Shown here one piece after another: positions 27,075-35,040 of a DNA stretch of 47,526 nucleotides; position 1 is the stretch's first letter, and every line of letters starts with the position of its first letter. The DNA is from an uncultured Prevotellaceae bacterium (lineage in GTDB: Bacteria; Bacteroidota; Bacteroidia; Bacteroidales; Bacteroidaceae), in NCBI GenBank assembly GCA_946406585.1, contig CAMJLI010000002.1, positions 1 through 47,526 of the forward strand. Direction: 5' to 3'. Below the pieces are notes generated by a model, which was not told where the DNA came from, made no database searches, and was given only the letters and a program-made list of their open reading frames with translations. Position numbers and translations under genes: made by a program.

Positions 27075-27958
27075 TGTATATCAACTGGAAGAAGACCACA
27101 TTTGCAATACTCAACACCATACTTGCCGTCTATCTTGTGCTTGCAATGACAGCTTTCAACAAGCCAGACAGGAGCAATGAGGTATGCAACAAAGTGAGCA
27201 TATCCATTGCCGACAAGGACTCATGCGGATTTCTCAGTGCTTCGGAAGTGAAACGCCTGCTCACCAACCAGCATCTTTATCCCAAGGACAAAAAGATGTC
27301 GCTAGTAGACTTGAGGAGAATAGAGAACGCCCTTCAGTCCAACAGCTTCATCAACAGCGTGGAGTGCTTCAAGACCCAATCAGGCAGCGTAGGAATAAGA
27401 GTGACCCAGCGCTTGCCGATGTACAGGGTGATGAGCAACAATGGAGAAGACTATTTCATTGATGTTGACGGAGAAATCATGCAAGGAGAGCACTACTCTT
27501 CAGACTTGATAGTGGTGACTGGTGCCTTAAGCAAGCGTTATGCCCAGAATTACGTGACAAAATTGGTGGAATGGATATTGAGGAGTGACCTATGGAAGAA
27601 CCAAGTGGAACAGGTGAACATACTCCCCGACAAGAGCATAGAAATCGTCCCACGAGTGGGAGACCACATAGTATGTCTTGGCAGATTGCCAGAAAGCAGC
27701 GACAAGTCACGCCGCGAGCGCAACATAAACCGATTTGTTGAGAACAAATTCAATCGTCTATTGAAATTCTATCGTTATGGCCTCGACAAGGTGGGATGGA
27801 ACAAATACGAATACGTGAATCTGGAGTTTGACAACCAGATAATCTGCAAGCGCAACAATTCGGGAGGTACAAGCACCAAGATGGCAATACCGGAAAATCC
27901 CGATGCAGGGCAAAAGGAAACGACCAACCAAGCAACAGAGGCCAAGCCCCAAGCATAA
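27071..27958 (+). CDS. ftsQ: Cell division protein FtsQ
   Basis: A 295-residue bitopic protein with a short cytoplasmic start, one membrane segment (about 8-28) and an extracytoplasmic part. It has a POTRA-like region (about 40-115) and a beta domain that includes RVTQRLPMYRVMSNNGEDYFID. The segment LPMYRV plus the FIDVDG strand is typical of FtsQ. It ends in a low-complexity Thr/Gln/Ala tail. FtsQ recruits FtsL/FtsB to the divisome. ATGA overlap with murC and position before ftsA support the call. Confidence 0.88.
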   Translation: MMYINWKKTTFAILNTILAVYLVLAMTAFNKPDRSNEVCNKVSISIADKDSCGFLSASEVKRLLTNQHLYPKDKKMSLVDLRRIENALQSNSFINSVECFKTQSGSVGIRVTQRLPMYRVMSNNGEDYFIDVDGEIMQGEHYSSDLIVVTGALSKRYAQNYVTKLVEWILRSDLWKNQVEQVNILPDKSIEIVPRVGDHIVCLGRLPESSDKSRRERNINRFVENKFNRLLKFYRYGLDKVGWNKYEYVNLEFDNQIICKRNNSGGTSTKMAIPENPDAGQKETTNQATEAKPQA

Positions 27959-28013
27959 CACAAGACACAAATAATTTTCAGCAGCAACTGAACAAAAATA
28001 CATTCGAAATAAT

Positions 28014-29471
28014 ATGGCAGCAAAGGAATTCATCGTAGCTATTGAACTTGGCTCTTCAAAGATTACCGGCATCGCCGGCAAGAAGAGCATGGACGGCAGC
28101 ATCCAGGTGCTGGCTGTCGTGAGGGAAGACGCCACCTCGTGCATACGTAAAGGCGTTGTCTACAACATCGACAAGACAAGCGCTTGTCTGATCAACATCA
28201 TCAAGAAGTTGAAGACCCTCCTCAAGTCTGAAATCTCTCAAGTGTACGTAGGCGTAGGCGGCCAGTCCATCCGGAGTGTCCGCAATGTCATTGTCAAGAC
28301 GTTGCCCGACGACACCATCATCTCTCAAGACACCATCAACGAACTGATGGACAACAACCGCAGCATGTCTTATCCCGACTTGGAGATATTGGATGCCGCC
28401 ACTCAGGAGTACAAGGTAGGCACACAATACCAAATCGACCCTGTGGGCATCCAGTGCAGCAAACTTGAAGGCAATTTCCTCAACATCTTGTGCCGCAAGT
28501 CGTTCTACCGCAATCTCAACAAATGCTTCGAGAATGCCAACATTGCAATAGCAGAAATGTACTTGTCGCCCATCGCCCTTGCACACAGCGTGCTGAACGA
28601 AGCCGAGATGCGCAGCGGATGCATGCTCGTAGACCTGGGTGCCGACACCACCACCGTCTTGGTGTACTACAAGAACATCCTTCGCCATCTCGTAGTCATC
28701 CCACTGGGAGGAAACAACATCACCAAGGACATTTCATCACTCCAGATGGAAGAAAGCGAGGCAGAGGAAATGAAGCTGAAATATGCCTCGGCATACACCG
28801 ACAACAATGACATAGAGCCGGGCAAGACCCTCCAAATAGACAACGAACGCACCGTCTTGATGCAAGAGTTCGTCGACATCGTGGAAGCCCGTGTAAACGA
28901 AATCGTGCAAAACGCTTGGTATCAAGTGCCACAAGAATACAACGACAAATTGCTCGGCGGCATCATCCTCACCGGCGGCGGCTCCAACCTGAACAACATC
29001 AAGAAGGCATTCGCCAACGAAACCCACATACAGAAGATCCGCATTGCCGGCACTGTAATACAAAATGTCACTTCCACCGACAAGGACATCAACGCCCGCA
29101 ATGGCATGATGAACACGGCATTAGGGCTTCTGGCAAAAGGCGACATCAACTGTGCCGGCCAGACCATCAACCCCAATACCGACCTGTTCACCCAACAGCC
29201 AGGCAGCAACACCACAGGCGACCTTCATTCCAAGCCACGTCCTGTGAGTGACATCAGACCCGGCACGGTAATGACCGAAGCCGAGAAGAAGAGAATGGAA
29301 GAGGAGCGCCAGCGCAAAATGGAACAGACAAAACGCGAAAACGAGCAGTCCTCCACAGAAGAACCCCAAACAGGTAAGAAGAGAGGAAGCTTCTTCCAAC
29401 GTGCAAGAAAATCCTTTGAAGAATTCGGAAAGAAACTCATTTCCGAGGAGTCAGACGAGGACAACCGCTAA
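28014..29471 (+). CDS. ftsA: Cell division protein FtsA
   Basis: A 485-residue actin-like ATPase that tethers FtsZ filaments to the membrane. The phosphate-1 motif AIELGSSKITGIAGKK, the SHS2/1C insertion (VYVGVGGQSIRSV), phosphate-2 MLVDLGADTTTVLVY and the adenosine motif ILTGGGSNLNNI are visible. The tail (about 400-485) is a Lys/Glu-rich linker with KKRGSFFQRARKSFEEFGKK near the end. That stretch could form the amphipathic membrane-targeting helix. ftsZ follows after 49 bp. Confidence 0.94.
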   Translation: MAAKEFIVAIELGSSKITGIAGKKSMDGSIQVLAVVREDATSCIRKGVVYNIDKTSACLINIIKKLKTLLKSEISQVYVGVGGQSIRSVRNVIVKTLPDDTIISQDTINELMDNNRSMSYPDLEILDAATQEYKVGTQYQIDPVGIQCSKLEGNFLNILCRKSFYRNLNKCFENANIAIAEMYLSPIALAHSVLNEAEMRSGCMLVDLGADTTTVLVYYKNILRHLVVIPLGGNNITKDISSLQMEESEAEEMKLKYASAYTDNNDIEPGKTLQIDNERTVLMQEFVDIVEARVNEIVQNAWYQVPQEYNDKLLGGIILTGGGSNLNNIKKAFANETHIQKIRIAGTVIQNVTSTDKDINARNGMMNTALGLLAKGDINCAGQTINPNTDLFTQQPGSNTTGDLHSKPRPVSDIRPGTVMTEAEKKRMEEERQRKMEQTKRENEQSSTEEPQTGKKRGSFFQRARKSFEEFGKKLISEESDEDNR

Positions 29472-29520
29472 TCAACACTTGACAGAAAAAACATAGTCGC
29501 ACATATAAAAACCAACTATC

Positions 29521-30837
29521 ATGGCAGAAGACAACAAGCAAGAAGTTCTCGATTTTGAAGAACTGCCAAAAGAGAACTGCATCATCAAGGTCATCGGCGT
29601 GGGTGGCGGCGGCGGCAATGCCGTCAACCACATGTACCGTGAAGGCATCCATGAGGTGACTTTCGTATTATGCAATACAGACCGCCAAGCACTCAACGAC
29701 TCTCCCGTGCCCGTACATATCCAATTGGGCAAAGAAGGTCTGGGAGCAGGCAACAAGCCCGAACGTGCCCGCAAGGCAGCCGAAGAAAGCGAAGACGACA
29801 TCCGCCGCATGCTCAACGACGGCACCAAGATGTCGTTCATCACCGCCGGCATGGGTGGTGGCACCGGCACGGGAGCAGCTCCCGTCATCGCCCGCGTGTC
29901 GAAAGAGCTGGGTATCCTTACAGTAGGCATAGTAACCATCCCGTTCCGCTTTGAAGGTTCCAACAAGATAGACCAAGCCCTCGACGGTGTGGAAGAGATG
30001 TCGAAACACGTGGATGCCCTCCTTGTAATCAACAATGAGCGCTTGCGCGAGATATACCCCGACTACTCCGTACTCAATGCCTTTGCAAAAGCAGACGACA
30101 CACTGAGCGTGGCAGCCAGGAGCATTGCAGAAATCATCACCGTACACGGGCTCATCAACCTTGACTTCAATGATGTGCGCACGGTTTTGAAAGATGGTGG
30201 CGTCGCCATCATGAGCACAGGTTATGGAGAGGGTGACGGCAGAGTGAAGAAAGCCATAGAAGATGCACTTCACTCACCATTGCTCAACGACAACGACGTG
30301 TTCAACTCGAAGAAAATCCTGCTCAGCATATCGTTTGCAAACGACAAGGAGACAGGCGGCCTGATGATGGAAGAGATGAACGATGTGAACGACTTCATGG
30401 CGAAATTTGGAGACGATTTCGAAATCAAGTGGGGTCTTGCCGTAGACCCGGACTTGGGCAAGAAAGTGAAGGTCACCATCCTGGCAACAGGCTTTGGCAT
30501 TGAGGACGTAGAAGGCATGAGCTCGCATATCAGAAAGCCGATAGACCCCACCATGCAAGCCAAGAAGGAAGACGACCGCATACGCAGGGAAAATCGTCGC
30601 GGCCACTATTATGGCGACACGAACCCCACTCCCCACAAGCGTCGCCCGCCAATCTTCATCTTCAAACCAGAAGACCTGGACAACGAGGATGTCATCCTGG
30701 CAGTGGAGAGCACGCCAACCCTCCGCAGGACACGCAAGTTGCTTGAAGATATTTGCCGCACAGCAACAGGCGAAAGCGAAAACAAAGACACCGAGAGCGA
30801 CAGCAGCACCCCATCGTCGAAAATAGTCTTCGGTTAA
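29521..30837 (+). CDS. ftsZ: Cell division GTPase FtsZ
   Basis: A 438-residue tubulin homologue that forms the Z ring. The nucleotide-binding parts are IGVGGGGGNAVNHM, the tubulin signature GGGTGTGAAPVIA (about 111-123) and the T7 synergy loop NLDFNDVRTVL. The core ends near residue 330. A basic linker follows (about 340-380, KKEDDRIRRENRRGHYYG), then ESTPTLRRTRKLL, which resembles the conserved C-terminal peptide, then about 30 more acidic and Ser/Thr-rich residues. Having such a tail after the peptide is unusual in my experience of the family. Confidence 0.95.
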   Translation: MAEDNKQEVLDFEELPKENCIIKVIGVGGGGGNAVNHMYREGIHEVTFVLCNTDRQALNDSPVPVHIQLGKEGLGAGNKPERARKAAEESEDDIRRMLNDGTKMSFITAGMGGGTGTGAAPVIARVSKELGILTVGIVTIPFRFEGSNKIDQALDGVEEMSKHVDALLVINNERLREIYPDYSVLNAFAKADDTLSVAARSIAEIITVHGLINLDFNDVRTVLKDGGVAIMSTGYGEGDGRVKKAIEDALHSPLLNDNDVFNSKKILLSISFANDKETGGLMMEEMNDVNDFMAKFGDDFEIKWGLAVDPDLGKKVKVTILATGFGIEDVEGMSSHIRKPIDPTMQAKKEDDRIRRENRRGHYYGDTNPTPHKRRPPIFIFKPEDLDNEDVILAVESTPTLRRTRKLLEDICRTATGESENKDTESDSSTPSSKIVFG

Positions 30838-30869
30838 ACATCATTCTCAACCCTATCTACAAAAAGAAA

Positions 30870-31319
30870 ATGACATTATACGACCAAATAAGCGAAGACA
30901 TAAAGTCTGCAATGAAAGCCCGCGACAAAGTCCGTCTTGAGACTCTTCGCAACATAAAGAAAGTATTCATAGAGGCAAAGACCGCTCCAGGAGCCAACGA
31001 CACCCTGGAAGACGCCGATGCCTTGAAGATAATCCAGAAGCTCGCCAAGCAAGGCCGTGAAGCAGCAGCCACTTTTGCCGAAAAGAACAGGCAAGACCTG
31101 GCCGATGGAGAGCTGGCGCAAGTAGCAGTGATCGAGAGCTATCTGCCCCAGCCACTTAGTGAAGCAGAAATCGATGCTGCCGTGAAAGCCATCATTTCCG
31201 AAACAGGCGCCACAGGCATGAAGGACATGGGCAAGGTCATGGGAATCGCCAGCAAGCAAATGGCAGGAAAAGCCGACGGACGTGCCATCTCCAGCATCGT
31301 GAAGCGACTTCTCGCCTAA
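30870..31319 (+). CDS. YqeY/GatB-like domain protein
   Basis: A 149-residue helical protein of the YqeY family, related to the C-terminal tRNA-binding domain of GatB/GatE. Typical segments are QISEDIKSAMKARDKVRLET, IESYLPQPLSEAEID and GMKDMGKVMGIASKQMAGKAD. A tRNA-linked role is known for the domain, but the function of the stand-alone protein is unclear. It follows ftsZ by 32 bp and closes the cluster. It is convergent with recO, 3 bp apart, with no obvious terminator between. Confidence 0.9.
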   Translation: MTLYDQISEDIKSAMKARDKVRLETLRNIKKVFIEAKTAPGANDTLEDADALKIIQKLAKQGREAAATFAEKNRQDLADGELAQVAVIESYLPQPLSEAEIDAAVKAIISETGATGMKDMGKVMGIASKQMAGKADGRAISSIVKRLLA

Positions 31320-31322
31320 TTA

Positions 31323-32051
31323 TCACACGAACAACTCTTTCAAGACATCAAGCGACTTCATTGTCGGGAATCCTGGCACATGAAGCCTGTAATACTCCAA
31401 GATCACCTCTGTGCATCTGTTGCGCTCCTCTCGCGACATGGCACAGAGGTGCATTGTTTGAAAATTCAAACGCATCAACAAGCCAATCTTCGATGCCTCT
31501 GAAGGATGCAGGAAATGACCATGCAGAGGCATTTCGGAAGTGAAACAAGCATTGAGCAGGTCAAAGAACCCACCTTCCATCCCGGAATCCGTATTAGGCG
31601 AAAAACCCAAGAATCGTGTGAGCCGAATCATGAAGACAAGGTGAAAATTGGAAAAGCCCTCATCCACCCCATCAAGCCATTCCAGGCTAAATGCCACAAA
31701 ATTGAATAGAGACTGGTTCTCCCTCTCCCCACGAGTGGCATGCAAGAGGAATTCTGAAATGAAAAGGCCAATTGAAAGCTTATATGGATGCATCGACAAC
31801 GACGGCAGCGGCAAGGAAATCCTGATGTCCTTCAACTTTTGCAAATCCGACTTCAACCTGAAATCATAATTCACCTCCACAATGGTGAGAGGCATGAAAA
31901 GAGGTTTCTTCATACGCCCCTTTGGCGACTTGGATACAGACACGGCAAAAGATACTCTGCCCTGCTCTTCGGTGAACATATCCACTATAAGACGGCTATC
32001 ACCATATTTCATTGCCCTGAGCACAATAGCTCTCGACTTTATCATCAACAT
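31323..32051 (-). CDS. recO: DNA repair protein RecO
   Basis: A 242-residue RecO, which with RecR loads RecA at gaps. The N-terminal OB-fold begins KSRAIVLRAMKYGDSRLIVDMFTEEQG, the classic RecO opening. The helical part follows (SIGLFISEFLLHATRGERENQ, FLGFSPN). The zinc-finger cysteines seen in some RecO proteins are not evident. The ATG at 32051 is chosen; the frame also opens at 32069 and 32045. A promoter-like TTG-N20-TACCTTTA places the -7 element only 4 nt before 32051. Confidence 0.88.
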   Translation of the reverse strand: MLMIKSRAIVLRAMKYGDSRLIVDMFTEEQGRVSFAVSVSKSPKGRMKKPLFMPLTIVEVNYDFRLKSDLQKLKDIRISLPLPSLSMHPYKLSIGLFISEFLLHATRGERENQSLFNFVAFSLEWLDGVDEGFSNFHLVFMIRLTRFLGFSPNTDSGMEGGFFDLLNACFTSEMPLHGHFLHPSEASKIGLLMRLNFQTMHLCAMSREERNRCTEVILEYYRLHVPGFPTMKSLDVLKELFV

Positions 32052-32055
32052 GCTG

Positions 32056-32086
32056 TAAAGGTACGTCAAACCATCTTAAAAACCAA
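32056..32086 (-). promoter_or_regulatory. Candidate recO promoter, leaderless geometry
   Basis: On the minus strand TTG (32086-32084), a 20-bp spacer and TACCTTTA (32063-32056) deviate from consensus only at the last base. The start codon follows 4 nt later, the same arrangement as at dgt. Confidence 0.5.
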
Positions 32087-32143
32087 GAAAAATGTGAAAA
32101 AACGATAAAAACAATGCATTTTATAAAAAAATGACAGATAAAA

Positions 32144-32175
32144 TTTGGCTGGAAAGAAGAAAAGCAATACCTTTG
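32144..32175 (+). promoter_or_regulatory. Consensus promoter of tRNA-Glu and rpsT
   Basis: TTTG (32144-32147), a 20-bp spacer and TACCTTTG (32168-32175) match the Bacteroidota consensus exactly. It is 20 bp before the tRNA 5' end. Confidence 0.85.
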
Positions 32176-32195
32176 CATCCGCTAAACACGTCAAT

Positions 32196-32267
32196 GGTCC
32201 ATTCGTCTATCGGTTAGGACGAGAGATTTTCATTCTCTAAAGAGCAGTTCGACTCTGCTATGGACTA
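32196..32267 (+). tRNA. tRNA-Glu (UUC anticodon)
   Basis: A 72-nt cloverleaf. The acceptor stem is GGTCCAT (32196-32202) with ATGGACT (32260-32266), having a G-U pair at the end. The anticodon stem AGAGA/TCTCT holds loop TTTTCAT with anticodon TTC. The T arm GCAGTTCGACTCTGC contains TTCGA. CCA is not encoded at the 3' end. The rpsT start codon is 28 nt downstream on the same transcript. Confidence 0.95.
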
Positions 32268-32295
32268 CAAAAACAATAAAAAGATCACAACAAAG

Positions 32296-32550
32296 ATGGC
32301 AAATCACAAATCATCATTAAAGAGAATCCGTCAGGACAAGAAGAAACAACTTCACAACAAATACTACGCTAAGACCATGCGTAATGCTGTACGTAAACTA
32401 CGTGCCATGACCAACAAGGAAGAGGCTGCGAAGCTCTATCCCAGCGTTCAGAAAATGCTTGACAAATTGGCAAAGACCAACATTATCCACAAGAACAAGG
32501 CAGCCAATCTCAAATCAAGCCTTTCACGCCAGATCAACAAGATGGCTTAA
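32296..32550 (+). CDS. rpsT: 30S ribosomal protein S20
   Basis: An 84-residue, strongly basic helical protein with the S20 pattern: [18 protein letters not shown] at the start, [11 protein letters not shown] in the middle and [19 protein letters not shown] at the end. It binds 16S rRNA in the body of the small subunit. The ATG at 32296 is chosen over 32260, which lies inside the tRNA. It is expressed with tRNA-Glu from the promoter at 32144-32175 and ended by the terminator at 32571-32599. Confidence 0.95.
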   Translation: MANHKSSLKRIRQDKKKQLHNKYYAKTMRNAVRKLRAMTNKEEAAKLYPSVQKMLDKLAKTNIIHKNKAANLKSSLSRQINKMA

Positions 32551-32570
32551 CTTTATCATACACATATATG

Positions 32571-32599
32571 AAAGCCGCGACCTCAAAGGTTGCGGCTTT
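32571..32599 (+). terminator. Rho-independent terminator of tRNA-Glu/rpsT
   Basis: A 12-bp stem (32571-32582 with 32588-32599, one G-U pair) closes a 5-nt loop. The 3' arm ends in TTT and is followed by ATTTG. The region 32600-32820 after it shows no supported gene. Confidence 0.85.
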
Positions 32600-32842
32600 A
32601 TTTGTCTATTGACCGAAGCCATTCCACCATACTCTTCAAAGCCGGTCCATTCATCAGGCTTCCTGTGAAGAGGCAGACAGTCTTGCACAACGAGAGTCAT
32701 CCCGACACAAATCTTCACTACCACAGCCATGGAACAAGTCCCCAAACAACATGTTGGGCGATATGGTCCAAAAGATGTATTTTATCCCTCTTTTTTATTA
32801 CTTTTTAGGATAGAATAATTTCTAAAATTGGCATATTTTTCT

Positions 32843-32850
32843 TAACTTTG
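32843..32850 (+). promoter_or_regulatory. -7 box of gyrB
   Basis: TAACTTTG matches TAnnTTTG. It leaves a leader of about 98 nt before the gyrB ATG at 32954. A -33 TTTG at the right distance is not visible. Confidence 0.6.
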
Positions 32851-32867
32851 CACGAGAAAAGAAACAT

Positions 32868-32935
32868 GCCCTCCACCCCTGTGAATTCCACAGGAAATAA
32901 CATAACGCTGATGGCAAAAAGCGACTCGGTGGGGC
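32868..32935 (+). promoter_or_regulatory. Stem-loop structure in the gyrB leader
   Basis: GCCC-TC-CACC (32868-32877) can pair with GGTGGGGC (32928-32935), leaving TC bulged. Directly inside it CCTGTG (32878-32883) pairs with CACAGG (32889-32894). The two helices are contiguous on the 5' side. Between them and the gyrB ATG lie only 18 nt. Confidence 0.4.
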
Positions 32936-32953
32936 ACAAAAACAACAAAAGAA

Positions 32954-34924
32954 ATGCCAGAAGTACAAAACCCAGAAAGCAATTATTCTGCAAAAAACAT
33001 TCAGGTGCTTGAAGGCTTGGAAGCCGTTCGCAAGCGCCCAGCCATGTATATTGGTGACATTAGCGAGAAAGGTCTGCATCATTTGGTAAATGAGACAGTG
33101 GACAATTCCATTGATGAAGCAATGGCAGGCTATTGCACACATATTGAGGTTACCATCAACGAAGACAACTCGATTACAGTGCAAGACAACGGTCGTGGAA
33201 TTCCAGTGGACGAGCACAAGAAGCTTCACAAGTCGGCATTGGAAGTGGTAATGACAGTTCTCCATGCAGGTGGAAAATTCGACAAGGGCTCCTACAAGGT
33301 TAGTGGTGGTCTGCATGGCGTGGGCGTAAGCTGCGTAAACGCATTGTCATCGCACATGATGTCGCAAGTATTCCGAGATGGGAAGATATATCAACAAGAA
33401 TACGAGTGCGGCAAGCCATTATACCCTGTAAAGATAGTTGGCGAGACCGACAGCCAGGGCACTCGCCAGCAATTTTGGCCCGACAAGACAATATTCACCA
33501 CCACAGTCTACCAATATGACATCATAGCCCGCCGCATGCGCGAGCTGGCATACCTCAATGCAGGCATCACCATCACACTCCGCGACCTTCGCCCCGACGA
33601 GAACGGCGACACCCGTGAAGAAGTGTTCCATGCCAAGGATGGCTTGAAGGCATTTGTCAGGTTCATCGACCGCCATCGCACCCACCTGTTCAACGATGTC
33701 ATCTACCTGAAGACAGAAAAGCAAGGCATCCCCATCGAGGTGGCAGTGATGTACAACACAGACTATTCTGAAAACATACACTCTTATGTGAACAACATCA
33801 ACACCATAGAAGGCGGCACCCACTTGCAGGGTTTCCGCATGGCGTTGACCCGCACCCTGAAGAAATATGCCGACAGCGACCCCGTGATTTCAAAGCAAAT
33901 AGAGAAGGCGAAGATAGAGATTACGGGTGAAGACTTCCGCGAAGGCTTGACAGCCGTGATATCCATCAAGGTAGCAGAGCCTCAATTTGAAGGTCAGACG
34001 AAAACCAAGTTGGGCAATAGCGAAGTGGCAGGCGCCGTTCAGCAAGCCGTGGGCGAAGCACTTTCCTTCTATTTGGAAGAGCACCCCAAGGAAGCCAAGC
34101 AAATATGCGACAAGGTGGTGCTGGCAGCCACAGCGCGCATAGCCGCACGCAAGGCTCGTGAGAGCGTCCAGCGAAAGAACGTCATGTCGGGTGGAGGTTT
34201 GCCAGGCAAGTTGGCAGACTGCTCAAACAAAGACCCGAAAGAATGCGAGATATTCCTTGTGGAGGGCGACTCCGCCGGTGGTTCAGCCAAACAAGGCCGC
34301 GACAGATACACACAAGCCATCCTTCCTCTGCGTGGCAAGATTCTGAATGTGGAGAAAGTGATGTGGCACAAAGTGTTCGAGAGCGAGTCAGTGATGAACA
34401 TCATACAGAGCATCGGCGTGAGATTTGGCGTGGATGGCGAGGGCGACAAAGAAGCCAACATCGAGAAGTTGCGTTATGACAAGATCATCATCATGACCGA
34501 CGCCGATGTCGACGGCTCCCACATCGACACCCTCATCATGACACTATTCTACCGATTCATGCCCAAAGTGATACAAGAAGGCCACCTCTACATAGCCACC
34601 CCCCCACTTTACCTATGCACATACAAGAACAAAGTGAAGGAATACTGCTATACAGAACAGCAACGTCAATCCTTTCTCGACAAATATGGAGAGGGCAAGG
34701 AGAACTCCAGCATCCACACCCAGCGCTACAAAGGTCTTGGCGAAATGAACCCCGACCAGCTATGGGAAACGACCATGGACCCCTCAAAACGTCTGTTGCG
34801 CCAGGTAAGCATTCAAAATGCCGCCGAGGCGGACGAGATTTTCTCAATGCTCATGGGAGACGATGTGGAGCCAAGACGAGAATTCATTGAGGCCAATGCC
34901 ACATACGCCAACATTGACGCATAA
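32954..34924 (+). CDS. gyrB: DNA gyrase subunit B
   Basis: A 656-residue type IIA topoisomerase ATPase subunit. The GHKL ATPase motifs are LVNETVDNSIDEAMAGYC, VQDNGRGIPV and the lid KVSGGLHGVGVSCVNALS. The TOPRIM domain holds LVEGDSAGGSAKQGRDR and IIMTDADVDGSHI, and the C-terminal end has QRYKGLGEMNPDQLWETTMD. Length fits the short GyrB form lacking the gammaproteobacterial insertion. GyrB rather than ParE is supported by KQGRDR and by the rpsT-gyrB neighbourhood. A terminator follows. Confidence 0.94.
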   Translation: MPEVQNPESNYSAKNIQVLEGLEAVRKRPAMYIGDISEKGLHHLVNETVDNSIDEAMAGYCTHIEVTINEDNSITVQDNGRGIPVDEHKKLHKSALEVVMTVLHAGGKFDKGSYKVSGGLHGVGVSCVNALSSHMMSQVFRDGKIYQQEYECGKPLYPVKIVGETDSQGTRQQFWPDKTIFTTTVYQYDIIARRMRELAYLNAGITITLRDLRPDENGDTREEVFHAKDGLKAFVRFIDRHRTHLFNDVIYLKTEKQGIPIEVAVMYNTDYSENIHSYVNNINTIEGGTHLQGFRMALTRTLKKYADSDPVISKQIEKAKIEITGEDFREGLTAVISIKVAEPQFEGQTKTKLGNSEVAGAVQQAVGEALSFYLEEHPKEAKQICDKVVLAATARIAARKARESVQRKNVMSGGGLPGKLADCSNKDPKECEIFLVEGDSAGGSAKQGRDRYTQAILPLRGKILNVEKVMWHKVFESESVMNIIQSIGVRFGVDGEGDKEANIEKLRYDKIIIMTDADVDGSHIDTLIMTLFYRFMPKVIQEGHLYIATPPLYLCTYKNKVKEYCYTEQQRQSFLDKYGEGKENSSIHTQRYKGLGEMNPDQLWETTMDPSKRLLRQVSIQNAAEADEIFSMLMGDDVEPRREFIEANATYANIDA

Positions 34925-34955
34925 CATGAAAAAAGAAACAATCTAATAACAAAAG

Positions 34956-34998
34956 TGCAAGGCGGAGCAAAAAAACACTGCTCCGCCATGCATTTTTT
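34956..34998 (+). terminator. Rho-independent terminator of gyrB
   Basis: GGCGGAGCA (34961-34969) pairs with TGCTCCGCC (34979-34987), extended past an A/A mismatch by TGCA/TGCA (34956-34959 with 34989-34992) and followed by TTTTTT. Confidence 0.85.
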
Positions 34999-35008
34999 AG
35001 AAAGACAC

Positions 35009-35036
35009 CTTTCCAAGAACATCTTTCCAAGAACAA
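35009..35036 (+). repeat. Tandem 14-bp repeat just before the hybrid regulator start codon
   Basis: CTTTCCAAGAACAT (35009-35022) is followed at once by CTTTCCAAGAACAA (35023-35036). The ATG is at 35041, so both copies lie in the translation initiation region. Confidence 0.8.
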
Positions 35037-35040
35037 AAGG

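Noticed and set aside
32524..32808. Short frames on both strands in the rpsT-gyrB gap
   Set aside because: They have no -7 box, no recognisable family and overlap the terminator. The 32600-32820 stretch has coding-like base composition and might be a relic, but nothing supports a gene.
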